In this document: positions 53,301-61,173 of the stretch, in pieces | Position numbering within the stretch: the first letter of the stretch is position 1 | Layout of the letters: each line of letters begins with the position of its first letter | NCBI RefSeq assembly: GCF_000764305.2 | Contig: NW_025946635.1 | Span: 242,744 to 306,743 of the forward strand | Length of the DNA stretch: 64,000 nt | Reading direction: 5' to 3' | Origin: Hyalella azteca | Lineage: Eukaryota > Arthropoda > Malacostraca > Amphipoda > Hyalellidae | The notes under the pieces: generated by a model | Told to the model about the DNA's origin: nothing | The model's database searches: none | The model's input: only the letters and a program-made list of their open reading frames with translations | Position numbers and translations under genes: made by a program

Positions 53301-54361
53301 ATAATATTACTAAATGACATTTATTCAATAAAATCTATTGTATAAAAGTAAAAAAAAAAGTGTTGGGAATTCATATATTCTTTAAAATTATTTCATTCCC
53401 ATATTCTAGTATATAAATGGTAATGAGTAAGAGTTGAGAATTTATGTATTCGTCGAAAATAATCCGATGTTCTACTATATAAATGATAGGGAGTAAGTGT
53501 TAGAATTCATATTTTCTTTGAAAGTAATCCAATATTTCACAATTTAAATGATATGAATTTGAAATACGGCTAAACTTCATGAGAAATTGTCTTCCATCAA
53601 ATCAAATGTGGTAGATATAAGGCATCATGCGCTGCTTTTACTTGTCTCATATGAAATTTTAAAAAACTGTTACGTATTGTATGCCCTCAAATTTATTTGA
53701 TTTCTTCTTTTTCAGTTTCAAGTGTCAAAATGTACAATAATCAAAAATGATGTTTGTGTATTCTCTACAAAAATGTGCATCCTGATATATCTTGTGTCGA
53801 ACATAAGCCTAATTTTGTGCTGATATATTTTGGGCTTTTCCAAGTGTGTTTTGTGTCGTTCGTCTGAATTTCCTAAATAATAATTTGAACATAAAATATT
53901 TACTTTATTTTGAACAGGTTCCCTTGGAGGACAAGTAGGTTTGTTCATGGGCGCCTCCCTCATCACTCTTTCAGAGTTCATCATCGTGATCCTGGCCCTC
54001 CTTGTCTTCGCCATGAAGCACGTGTTTCACTACTTTGCGAAAGGTTCTCTAATTTATGAGTGAATTTTGCTCTAGATTGCAATGCTATGGTGATGTCAAG
54101 ATAAGTCATACTAAAACCTGAGACTATACAATGGGCTGTTAGCTTATAATATGAGCAACGTAATAAAACTCACTTGGCGTTTTACTTGAAAATTTTGGTA
54201 AAAATGCGATTTAAGTGAACTAATCATATAAATGATGTTCTATATTCACGGATGATAAATTCTTTGAACATATATAACTTAACCATCGCAGTAGGACATT
54301 CCTGTCCAGGAAAAAATTATGTTAATTCACTAAAATTTTCATCCCTACAGCAATGAACTGA
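41094..54361 (+). CDS. DEG/ENaC-family cation channel subunit, whole gene (spliced)
   Basis: Degenerin/epithelial-sodium-channel subunits form trimeric, amiloride-sensitive, Na-selective channels in the plasma membrane, used in mechanosensation, chemosensation and ion uptake; arthropods carry them as the pickpocket-type family. Exons: 41094-41330, 41823-41913, 42198-42369, 42664-42762, 43393-43487, 46481-46638, 46954-about 47091 (damaged), 50895-50978, 52068-52158, 53150-53241, 53918-54043, 54351-54361. All junctions have GT-AG and compatible phases. The product is about 475 aa with TM1 in exon 1, an extracellular domain in exons 2-10, and the pre-TM2 / GAS filter / TM2 in exon 11. As it stands the frame breaks in exon 7, so this copy is either a pseudogene or mis-assembled. 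The exact clade (ppk, ASIC-like, other) cannot be decided from one window. Confidence 0.88.
41823..41913 (+). CDS. DEG/ENaC exon 2: post-TM1 extracellular segment
   Basis: Follows TTATCTTCCAG and encodes VRVIKDSRNGLYLPRFMISN, then AGFFNYSALE, ending in phase 1 before GTCAGT. It corresponds to the start of the extracellular region after TM1, with one N-glycosylation sequon (NYS). Confidence 0.82.
41940..42180. repeat. A-rich low-complexity tract in intron 2
   Basis: About 240 bases of A runs broken by CC, GG and single bases (for example AAAAAACAATAAAAATAAAG), unlike the AT-rich but balanced composition elsewhere. The look is that of an error-prone consensus over a homopolymer or of a poorly assembled join. 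Confidence 0.7.
42198..42369 (+). CDS. DEG/ENaC exon 3: extracellular domain
   Basis: After TTCCGCAG it encodes EFNVSLYEASLVSTVMLGKV followed by a charged helix-like stretch (EAANRDYHELLKRLNTTARN), ending K (AA|GTAAAT). Two N-glycosylation sequons (NVS, NTT) support exposure outside the cell. Phase in 1, out 2. Matches the variable finger-like part of the DEG/ENaC ectodomain by position only. Confidence 0.8.
42664..42762 (+). CDS. DEG/ENaC exon 4: Cys-containing ectodomain segment
   Basis: Encodes KCEDLIIDCVFEHEFYTGHE then CCGKHFSTVLGTLG. The pattern 'C.D.I..C.F....C' is the well-known DEG/ENaC motif (in relatives 'CD.I..C.W.G..C'), followed by 'F..V.T..G'. Ends phase 2 before GTAAGT. The last bases of this exon are the first unit of the tandem repeat that fills the start of intron 4. 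Confidence 0.88.
42748..43078 (+). repeat. 34-bp tandem repeat spanning exon 4 end, donor and intron 4
   Basis: Unit 1 is the exon-intron junction itself: CGGTACATTGGGGTAAGTTC followed by TTTAACATGTTT. About nine further units follow at 33-35 bp spacing (CGGAACATTGGAATGAGTTC, CGGGAACATTAGGGCACGTT and so on), increasingly diverged. Several units keep a GT- or GA-containing donor-like core (GGTGAGTT near 42933). The array therefore arose by duplicating a segment that includes a 5' splice site. Confidence 0.85.
43141..43283. repeat. Small inverted-repeat element, copy 1 (intron 4)
   Basis: AGCGCATTTTCTC (43146-43158) faces GAGAAAATACGCT (43227-43239), then comes the palindrome CACTCACTGCAGTGAGTG. 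The same sequence recurs at 51604-51779 with an expanded GTCC/GTCT tract. It is likely a MITE-like or SINE-like element; no coding. Confidence 0.85.
43393..43487 (+). CDS. DEG/ENaC exon 5: 'F' and nonpolar ectodomain segment
   Basis: After CACTTGCAG it encodes LTFEISRKILQNREAVSAGI then GMNFRVPLQQL, ending phase 1 before GTGAGT. In DEG/ENaC proteins this position carries the '.G...GL...' segment ahead of the 'G..v.IH' motif found in exon 6. Confidence 0.8.
46481..46638 (+). CDS. DEG/ENaC exon 6: 'G.RI.I' ectodomain core
   Basis: After AATTCCAG it encodes SLDWDYMNNRATVLHGGLRI then HILSDDKGYDSEVSSLVPVA and ends VAVTYIK before GTGAGC (phase 0). 'G..i.IH....P' followed by 'v..G....i.v' is the conserved DEG/ENaC palm segment, here G-L-R-I-H-I-L-S and S-G-E-R-T-M-V-A-V. 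Confidence 0.87.
46954..47091 (+). pseudogene. DEG/ENaC exon 7, damaged in place
   Basis: The acceptor CATCGCTAG is followed by HDNTGLHQSIVPWWDSSLSC and HAPYEERAVVGQ, then about 54 nt present in the 35724 copy (encoding CHAVSVHKCTKKLRNCVL) are missing and one A replaces them. The downstream VTYPFWN is therefore out of frame with the start. The donor GGTGAGAG is kept. The lost piece includes three Cys of the disulfide-rich region. Skipping the frame loss would need an unusual internal splice; otherwise the gene is broken or this sequence is an assembly collapse. Confidence 0.8.
47065..47508 (+). repeat. 101-bp tandem array of exon-7 end + donor + intron
   Basis: Five units; starts of the CCACAAGAAGCTCAGGAAC phrase at about 47136, 47237, 47338 and 47439 give a constant 101-bp period. 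Each unit holds the last 40-50 bases of exon 7 (KKLRNCVLVTYPFWN), a GGTGAGAG donor (GGCGAGAG in one unit, GT lost) and about 50 bases of intron. Two further diverged units lie beyond the LINE insertion at about 50540-50640 and 50700-50780, so the array was longer before the LINE split it. Confidence 0.92.
47671..48150 (-). pseudogene. C-terminal region of the intron-7 LINE ORF
   Basis: A 159-codon frame continuing the RT after another break: VLTRLDYGNATLYGLPPMAL, DLHWLRIQHRTQFKVAVLMF, LPSRRRLRSASTADLVIPST, RAFTIASTRTWNNLLTSVTL and a 'FRRL' end. These are the usual 'LDYCNALLYG', 'LHWLPV..RI.FK', 'R.LRS', 'F..AG...WN.LP' blocks of L2/CR1-type elements. It is the best preserved portion. Confidence 0.87.
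48240..48978 (-). pseudogene. Reverse transcriptase domain of the intron-7 LINE (frameshifted)
   Basis: Copies element RNA at the nicked target (target-primed reverse transcription). Frame pieces 48978-48655, 48748-48383 and 48441-48241 carry successive RT blocks: LLERVVGRQLNSHLQQSGLM, DLSVKFDT (first catalytic Asp), SYLSNRSQCVRL, GVPQGLVLSPILF, and FADDTQIY (catalytic Asp pair), then NLGILYDSKLSINN. At least two frame changes separate them, so no full enzyme can be made. Confidence 0.88.
50895..50978 (+). CDS. DEG/ENaC exon 8: Cys-rich segment
   Basis: After TTTTTGGCAG it encodes EGDRFCDIDDLVYLMKTDVN then TSQDCQEY, ending phase 1 before GTAAGC. The spaced cysteines belong to the ectodomain Cys-rich region ahead of the 'CE...Y' motif of exon 9. 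One sequon (NTS). Confidence 0.86.
51604..51779. repeat. Small inverted-repeat element, copy 2 (intron 8)
   Basis: AGCGCATTTTCTC (51609-51621) and GAGAAAATGCGCT (51722-51734) are perfect 13-bp inverted arms. Between them the tract GTCCGTCTGTCTGTCTGTCC (51657 on) is expanded compared with copy 1 at 43.14 kb. The 3' part repeats the CACTGCAGTG palindrome. Both copies sit in the same orientation within introns of the channel gene. Confidence 0.87.
52068..52158 (+). CDS. DEG/ENaC exon 9: 'C...CEE..Y' motif
   Basis: After AATTTCAG it encodes FFNECGAACEETVYTFSSLT then SPLQKDLNRDG, ending phase 2. C-G-A-A-C-E-E-T-V-Y is the family signature 'C.P.CE...Y', the last Cys-rich element before the segment leading to TM2. 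Confidence 0.9.
53150..53241 (+). CDS. DEG/ENaC exon 10: pre-TM2 palm strand
   Basis: After TTGTTTCAG it encodes WYVQGAFSMFYTELSYTLFT then QSRADFLILLS, with the last codon split by the intron (A|GT). 'v..yf..l.y..... Y....LL' is the strand entering TM2 in the family. The donor GTGGGT opens a tandem repeat in intron 10. Confidence 0.87.
53242..53565 (+). repeat. Tandem repeat at the start of intron 10
   Basis: From the donor itself, units of 80-110 bp begin AGTG(G/T)GTGTTG(C/G)GAATT..ATATATTCTTT: at 53241, about 53359, 53428 and 53490. Units share GAATTYATATATTCTTT and a following AATATTCTA..ATATAAATGATA portion. Units drift in length. A third intron of this gene thus starts with a tandem array. 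Confidence 0.7.
53918..54043 (+). CDS. DEG/ENaC exon 11: GAS selectivity filter and TM2
   Basis: After TTGAACAG the joined frame reads SSLGGQVGLFMGASLITLSE then FIIVILALLVFAMKHVFHYF, then AK. LGGQ.GLF.GAS is the hallmark pore segment of DEG/ENaC channels; Gly-Ala-Ser is the selectivity filter and the following 20 residues form TM2. Where many relatives have Asp ('DIGGQ') this protein has Ser (S-L-G-G-Q). If the donor AAAG|GTTCTC is not used, reading continues GSLIYE to a stop at 54061-54063. Confidence 0.93.
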
Positions 54362-54415
54362 AGCAAGCGGAACTTGAGTGTCCAATTTCTTCGTGCTCCG
54401 TGAAGACTGAGACCT
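54351..54415 (+). other. Conserved terminal exon start and 3' UTR of the channel gene
   Basis: CATCCCTACAG|CAATGAACTG is an acceptor preserved in the inverted paralogue at 63.44 kb. Spliced from exon 11 it gives A-M-N then stop (54359-54361), so the protein ends FAKAMN. In another phase the exon would read NELKQAELECPISSCSVKTE, also largely open in the paralogue, so an alternative tail is possible. Polyadenylation-type AATAAA occurs at about 54564 and 54658. Confidence 0.55.
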
Positions 54416-54659
54416 TCTGTGGATATAACCTCTTTTAATGAAGCCGAAATGCAACAAGATAACCAAATTTACCCTAGACTTGCTATACGGTCAATTGGTG
54501 GAAATTTCCCTGCTTCTGAGCGATTTCATCAGGTTTAATTACGCGTGAATAAGATTTAAAAGAATAAAGTTGGATTATAATATATATGATGCAACATTAA
54601 TACTACTGCATCATAATATAAATCCCATTTTTGCGGCCCCATTACCAAGGATATAACAA

Positions 54660-56100
54660 TAAAGTTTTGACACAGTAGAGTTTAAATAACTTCGAAAATT
54701 TCATTGAAATTACATAGGACGAATTCCACAGGTTAAACGCCATGAACTGGTGAAACTAAATAATTTACGGTCAAAGAACTGTTTAATCATCCAACATATT
54801 TAAGAAATGTCGGTCTCATCCGCAATCCATAAAAATAATAAATTTAAAACAAATGTATTTGAAACCACAAATAAAATAAATTTTCGAATTTTGTATCACA
54901 CTTTAATTCAATGCTGTCGATGTAGAACGCGAGCGGCAGTTTCAGCCTCTACCATCAGTGTGCTGCCGATATATTATTATGCATACTTATTTTTGAACCG
55001 CATACAGTATAACAGATGAGGCCAAGGATCACTGCACTTGTTATCCTTGTCATCCAAATAACTGACACCGATATAAAATCAAATACATTTTGTACGATTG
55101 CTGTATTTTCATAGATTTTCACATGATTTCCATTTCTAACAATTTACTTAAATGAAACGGCAAATTTTAGTCTATTTACAGCAACAGTCTGGGCTGACAC
55201 TCTAATTTGAAGCAGTTCATGCTTATTTTTCAAATTTTTCATTGACTTTGAAATCGTTAGGGTGTTGCTTGACGACTTACAAAGAGTCTTGGACACTACG
55301 AGTATCTTTCTAATTACAAAAGTCTTAATAATCACGCATATCCTGAAAATTTATAGTCTTGATAGTTCCAAGTACCTCAAATTAATAATTGGACACAACA
55401 CGAATAACGAACACGAATGATACCAACTATTAGTGACAAAAATACAAATCAAAATATTTACAGAGTATTTAGGTCAGAACACAAAATGAAGTCCTTGAAT
55501 GCTAGCAATGAGCAATTCACTTTGTAGAGCCTAGTTTGATTTCATAAGCGATATTTTGTGTATACGTAGAACATGAAGAGCTTGCGAAAAAACAAACTTT
55601 AATCTCTAATCAAGTTACAAATTTGCCTTAATTCAGCTAAAAAATACAATTCACTGACCCGCGTTACAAATTATATATTACATTGCAGCATTCAAATTCC
55701 GGTTTGTGAAATAAACATATTATGCTTTTTCTGAACGAAAAAATAACCGATCCCGTACTATGTGTGAACTCAATAATTTGACTTAAATTTCTGCAAGAAT
55801 GTGCGGTAAACTTAAAATATACTCGCGAGCGCAATGTGAACTCACTCTAATTTACCGAACTCAAGTCAAAGACTTCACTCTTTAATTCGCTAAGCACAAA
55901 ACTTGACATAAGCTACCGCACACATGTGAATGAACTCACCTAAGCTACTGAACGCAGACGAGTGAACTCACGCAAGCAATGTGAGTTAACACGAACATAA
56001 TACGAATAGTTAATGAATCCGCATGCCTGTAATGAATCTGCTTGCCTTACAATGTATGTTTTAATATCCGAAGAAAATGTATCGTTTGGTGCTGCTCTAC
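54660..56100. repeat. 1.5-kb dispersed repeat, copy 2
   Basis: Same orientation as the block at 32400-33907 and collinear with it, with differences spread evenly; ends with the shared TCGTTTGGTGCTGCTCTAC. It starts about 300 bases after the channel gene's last exon. The inverted paralogue at 63.4 kb lacks it, so it is not simply the gene's 3' flank. Confidence 0.85.
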
Positions 56101-57359
56101 ATTCAACGCATGTTTTTTTGTTATTTCTCAATGAAACAAACTGGTGCATTGTTTTTTTATTGGATGAGCTAGTTGCCAAGAATTACCTAAAAAATTCTCA
56201 GACATATATATTCAGTATGACCACCCTTATTTTTAATGACGGCCTCCAATCTACGCGGAAAGCTTCACAGGAGACACGCAGCATTTCTTGAGGGATCAAG
56301 TCCCATTCTCGTGTCAATTTAGACTTCAAACTATCCAAAGAATCATGAGGTGTTCTGCGGACCCTACTCTCTAAAATAGCCCACACAGAAAAGTCGATGG
56401 GATTCAAATCAGGGCTTCTTGAGGGCCATTCATTTTTGCTAATGAACGCTGGGATGTGACCCTGAATCCAGTTTCAGGTCATGTTTGAGCCATGTGATGG
56501 GGCAGAGTCTTGTTGAAAACTCCATGGTGAGCCGTTGAAGTGTTTTACGGGCCCAAGGTAACAACATAGCTCCAAAATGTTCGAAATGTATCGCTGACTG
56601 TTCAATTTCACTCATGAGGGGACAAAAACGAGTGGGGATTACCGCGGCCCAAACCATCACGGACATGGGATTTTGACGTCGCGTTGCTGTTCTGGTTGTC
56701 ACAGATCCATCCCGACTCCAAACTCTTTCATTATGACTTTAACGCATTGTTCAATGTCAAATTTTTTCTCGTCACTGAACACGAAGTTGGCAGCGTGCCA
56801 TCCTCAATGAAATCCAGAATGATGTGCTGGCATCTTTTGAGCCTCATTCGTTCATGATGGTCTGTTAGTTCATGCCTTGTTTGCATCTTGTAAGGGGAGG
56901 TTTTGAGGTCATCTTTGAGGACTATACGCATTGATGTCTGACTGACTCCTGCTTCTGCAGCAAATTTTGCAGCTGAGCGACGAGGGTTTCTCAACTTCTC
57001 CCTCGTGTTTTTGACCAATTGTTTTGTTCGGACACTTCGTTTTCTTCCTTGACCAGGTCCATTGCATGTTTCACCAGTTTCCTTGAATTTTTACCACCTT
57101 CCACACACTTTCACGACGAATTTGGAGCTGTTTTGCAATGACTGATGACTGAATTACTCTCGCCCTTTTCATGAAGGGTTACAATTGCATTTCTATCTAC
57201 TACCATAAGTAATAATAAATTTAGACACCTTAGACTTCTGCAATATAAAATAGATGAATTAATAGATGATATTTATCTTTATTATAAAAGAAAAGTCTCC
57301 TAGAAACCAATTTACTTTTATATCGCAAACATCCGTTGCCATAAATATCGCGGACCCTG
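56101..57359 (-). mobile_element. Degenerate Tc1/mariner-superfamily transposon, DD37D type
   Basis: Transposase remains on the minus strand from ATG 57206 to about 56200. The 5' end reads TACAGGGTCCGCGATATTTA (57342-57361), a mariner-like terminus. I could not recognise a matching inverted repeat at the other end, so the left border (where homology with the 32-34 kb block ends) is inferred. The element interrupts the end of the dispersed repeat. Confidence 0.75.
56200..57206 (-). pseudogene. Broken mariner-family (DD37D) transposase
   Basis: Transposase would cut and rejoin the element ends. Pieces in order: MVVDRNAIVTLHEKGESNSV (helix-turn-helix start, 57206), then VKNTREKLRNPRRSAAKFAA to about 56760, FSDEKKFDIEQ (first catalytic Asp, near 56755), SVTTRTATRRQNPMSVMVWA (56700 on), FQQDSAPSHGSN (second Asp, near 56510), and RSPDLNPIDFSVWAI (third Asp). 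37 residues separate the second and third Asp, the DD37D (maT-like) spacing. Frame changes separate several pieces and a TGA sits in the segment after QQDSAPSHGSNMT, so it is inactive. Confidence 0.85.
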
Positions 57360-58040
57360 TATAGCAAAATAATTCGAAGTCAATTCTCTGGTGAAAGAAA
57401 TTAGAAATTTGTACCTTCCCAATAAGATACTAAATGAAAATTATACGCAGTTGCACGGTCTCAATTAATATAAATGGATGAAGTGTATATTAAAAAGAGC
57501 ATTGGATTAAAAACTGATTACATTTGCGTTTTTGTATTGCCGCCAGACTTTTGATGCTATTCTATCATGGATTTAGGCATAAATACCATCAGCAGAAGTC
57601 TTCTTAAATTATTAACAGGAAAAGGATTATAACTCTGCACTATATACTTTCAATATTCAGCTTACACAATTTTATACTCATCCTCTTGCAAACATACCCC
57701 AAAATTCTATTTCTCAATTTACCTAAAAATTGTACGGTGTTAGCTCCTATTATTTAAATACTGATGACTTCTTGAAGTGCTCTCGTTTAGTCATTCGTGT
57801 ATACTTTAATAGAAGTTTCGGCTAAGTGGTAGAAAGAGAAGCAATTTTGTTCACATTAAAATGCTACGAAAGCGTCTCAATAATAAATAATGGGATAAAA
57901 TTTTAGTTTTTCAGTTTTCTTTACGGGAATTGATGATTTATGATATATTATAGCATAGTATAGAAGTATAAAAGTATCTTCGTCGTTGAGATGAGGTGTA
58001 TACAATGGGCTGTTATTTTTACCGAACTCATAATGCATGA
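57360..58040. other. AT-rich spacer
   Basis: No recognised feature between the mariner end and the next transposon fragment. Confidence 0.4.
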
Positions 58041-58092
58041 AATAAAAAATAGCCCACACAGAAAAGTCGAGAGGATTCAAATGAGGGATTCA
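58041..58092 (-). mobile_element. Short fragment of a second DD37D mariner
   Basis: AATAGCCCACACAGAAAAGT and the following bases repeat 56376-56410 almost exactly; on the minus strand this encodes NPLDFSVWAIF, the third-catalytic-Asp block. Only about 50 bases remain before LINE sequence starts, so this is a truncated remnant. Confidence 0.75.
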
Positions 58093-58532
58093 ATTTTTGT
58101 CCACCGATTCTTGTATTTTTTTGACTATTTCAGATATCTAAAATACTGTCCTTTTGATCAAATCTTTTCAACGGACGGTAGGTTTGAAATCGTTTCTAAA
58201 CTTTCAGTTGTTCCGTAGGGTAGTAGGCATAAACATATGCTCCTGCGTAGCCTACCTACTGTAGTCTGTTCTTGAACGCGTTCATACGCGAAGCGTCAAC
58301 AATATTTTTAGGGAGGCTGTTCCACATGTCGGTGACTCGAAGCGAGAAGAAGTGTCGTCACATGAATGAGTTGTGTCGCATTTTTTTAGTTTATAGCTGT
58401 GGCCCCTAATGTTGGTTCTCGTTTATAATTCTAGTAATCCTTCGGGGACCTTATATAAACCATGGGTATACTTGTATACTTCAATGAGGTCATCACGCAG
58501 ACGTCGATAACAGAGGCTTGGAAGCTTCATAA
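58093..58532 (-). mobile_element. CR1-like LINE (outer), 3' part
   Basis: Minus-strand frame pieces: MKLPSLCYRRLRDDLIEVYK, YTHGLYKVPEGLLEL, then FFSLRVTDMWNSLPKNIVDA and SRMNAFKNRLQ, i.e. the standard C-terminal end of a CR1-type reverse transcriptase ORF, followed by a 3' UTR like that at 34.2 kb. A TAA in LLEL*TRTN and a frame change show it is dead. Its 5' continuation lies beyond the inserted element at 61.2-61.38 kb. Confidence 0.8.
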
Positions 58533-58659
58533 TCATTATTATTTATTCATCAGACTTGCCCTTAAGCCTGGAATTATCCTCGTTCCTTAGTATCCTTAGT
58601 ATGCCTAGTATTTGTTTGGGACATAGCAGTCCAAGGCCACGATGGATCGCCGACTCTGA

Positions 58660-59367
58660 TTATCGTTCATCCGCCCTCATTTGGGCCACCTGATGCACGA
58701 TGCTGTTGCTTGCTTCTCGCCACTGGTAGTGTTGCAGAGGAAATCGATCTGGGATTGTGCTCAGGAACACGTCTAGTTGTCTCTTGAAGGTCTCCAGGGT
58801 GAACTCCCCCTCTCTTAGATCCCTTGGTAGGGCGTTGAACAGCCTTGGCCCTGCCACGGAAAGCGATCCTTCCCGCAGGGATTGAAATCTGACTGCGGAT
58901 CTGTTACGCAGGGGAGGGATCTTGCACAGTCTCTTCCTTCTCTTGTTGTGATATGTGTGAATCCTGAAGGTCTCGCTCTCGAAGTTTGGCACCGTTCCGG
59001 TTATCATTTTCCATGTGTACAGAGTGACATACCTCTCCCGTCTCCTCTGCAGTGAGTACAGACTCAGTCGCTGTAACCTCTCCCAGTAGTTAAAATTCTC
59101 CATCCCTCTGGTCCTGGAAGTAAAGGTTCGTTGGACTCCTTCCAGTTGCCGTATTGCGCCTAGTGTGAACGGAGTCCAGAGCTGGCAGCAGTATTCAAGG
59201 ATAGGTATTACAAGGGCTCTGAAGAGTGTGATCATCGGTTCTGCTTCTCTCGTTCTGAACGTCCGCCAGATCCACCCCATCTGTCGTCTACCTTTTGCGG
59301 TTATTGCCGGTATGTGATCACCAAAATTGACCTGATTGTTCATCAACACTCCTAGATCACGAACGAG
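58660..59367 (-). pseudogene. C-terminal part of inner LINE ORF after an in-frame stop
   Basis: After ...DNSEIEEK-stop the same frame carries on LVRDLGVLMNNQVNFGDHIP, then RALVIPILEYCCQLWTPFTL and the remaining blocks (LFNALPRDLREGEFTLETFK) up to MRADER. One TGA is the only defect between the two parts, consistent with a CGA or CAA to TGA change in a recently active element. Confidence 0.88.
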
Positions 59368-59368
59368 T

Positions 59369-61173
59369 CACTTCTCTTCGATTTCCGAGTTGTCAAGTGC
59401 CAGGTAGCGGTGATCCATTCCAGCTTTTCCGGTTCCTCTGTACCTCAGGACCTCAAACTTGGTCTCGTTGAACTGCATGTTGTTCACTAGGGCCCAGTCA
59501 TATATTGCAGAGAGGTCTTCTTGCAACCTCTCACTGTCCGTCCTGTCCATGATGGTCATTAATATCCTGGTGTCGTCCGCGAATGACGATGCAGTGGCGT
59601 GGTTCACTGCCACATCCATGTCGGCGATGTGAATGAGGAAGAGGATTGGGCCGAGTACCGTTTCCTGTGGTACTCCACTCTTCACCCTAGCCACGCTCGA
59701 TCTCGAGCCTCCAACAACTGCAGCTTGTAGTCTTTCTGTTAGGAAGCTGTGGATCCATGCCAGCAATTCACCTCCGACTCCCAGCAGTCTTAATTTTCTG
59801 AAGAGCACTCCATGGTCGACTTTGTCAAACGCTTTCGTGAAGTCCAAATACACCACGTCCACCCCGGCCCCCTCCTCCAGCATGGCTAGGATTGGTGATG
59901 CTCCAACCTGTTGATAACAACCTGGTAACTGAGACAAACAGGAACGATTTCGTCTAAAACCGTGTTGCCTTCTGTTGAAAATATCAGCGTCTTCCATGTA
60001 CTGCACCAACCTTCTGGCAACAACCTTCTCAAATACTTTGATTACGTGTGATGGTAATGTAACCGGCCTGTAATTTTGGGGTTTGTCTCTTGCGCCTCCT
60101 TTGTAGATAGGGGTAATTTGCCCTAATTTAAGGTCACTTGGGAAATTTCCTTCTCTCAATGATGTTTTCCAGAGCAAAGTCAGAGGGACCTTTAGTGCAC
60201 CGACACATCTTTTCAGTAATACTGCAGGGACCCCATCCGGCCCGGGAGCCGAATACGTAGATAATTCTTGGATACTCCTCTCTAGATCCAGCGTTTCAAA
60301 CTCAATGCTCGTCAGCTCCCGATGCCCTGGAAGTTCTTGAATGACTCCAATTTCGTTCTCCTGCCTTGAGTATCGGGGTTCGCTGAATACTTTTTCAAAT
60401 TGAGTTCCCAGAAGTTCGCACATGCCCTTGTCGTCTCCAACAAGGACATCGTTATTTTTCAGAAGCCCCACTGAGGCTCTGATTTTGGCCTTTGACCGGG
60501 CATATTTGTAGAAATATTTGGGATTCTCTCGAATGGCAGACACCGCTGGCGCCTCTGCAATTTCTTGCTCTGCCTCGTGTGAGTCCTGCAACTGTCGTTC
60601 AGTTTCCTTAATTTTAACCTTTAGATGTTCCAGCCTCTGCCTCTCCATATTCCCGGAGGCAGCCGTTATTTGGTTGTTCAAGCTCGCTCGTTTTCTCATA
60701 AGGATGCGTCTGTCCCTCGGAATTATGTGGCGTTTGGGGGTCGTTTTTTCCGGCGTGTGACGCACGCATACCTGCAGTAATACTTCGCATAGTCTGTTGT
60801 ACATTGTTTCGGCCTTTAATTCCAGGAACTCAGATCTCCAGTCAATTTCGAGGAGTTCGTTCCCAATGGCCTCCCAGTCTGTTCTTCGATGATGAAAATT
60901 AAGCTCATCTAGCCCCTCTCGAGGGGTAGGTCTTGGCTGGGTTCCCCTCTCAATTGTTGTCTTGACCACCACTAGTCGATGGTCAGACAGTGTGGTCTCC
61001 TCAACACGAATATCAGCTACCAGTTCTTCATTGCTGATGAAGAATAGATCCAGGATATTATGTTCTCTTGCTGGCACCAGAACCTGTTGGCTTAGCAAGT
61101 GCCCCCTAGCGAATCGAAGTAGTTGTGTTGCCTGGTTTCTGGTTTGATTTCTGCGCCGTTCTGCACAGTCCAA
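59369..61173 (-). CDS. Endonuclease-reverse transcriptase polyprotein of inner LINE (5'-truncated)
   Basis: A 601-codon open frame. Residues about 36-75 hold the end of the AP-type endonuclease (ILDLFFISNEELVADIRVEE, TLSDHRLVVVK with the Ser-Asp-His site). RT blocks follow: YSAPGPDGVPAVLLKRC, GQITPIYKGG ... NYRPVTLPSHV, VVYLDFTKAFDKVDHGVLFR (first Asp), SGVPQETVLGPILFL, and SSFADDTRI (catalytic pair, about residues 531-534). In the GVPQG block Gly is replaced by Glu. The family is the CR1/jockey-like group common in arthropods. The frame stops at one TGA (59366-59368) but continues in frame beyond it. Confidence 0.92.

Noticed and set aside
53718..54014. 98-codon minus-strand frame over exon 11
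   Set aside because: Antisense of the TM2 exon; no known motif, and the plus strand has the channel pore.
59633..61147. Plus-strand frames of 60-93 codons in the inner LINE
   Set aside because: Opposite-strand shadows of the 601-codon polyprotein.
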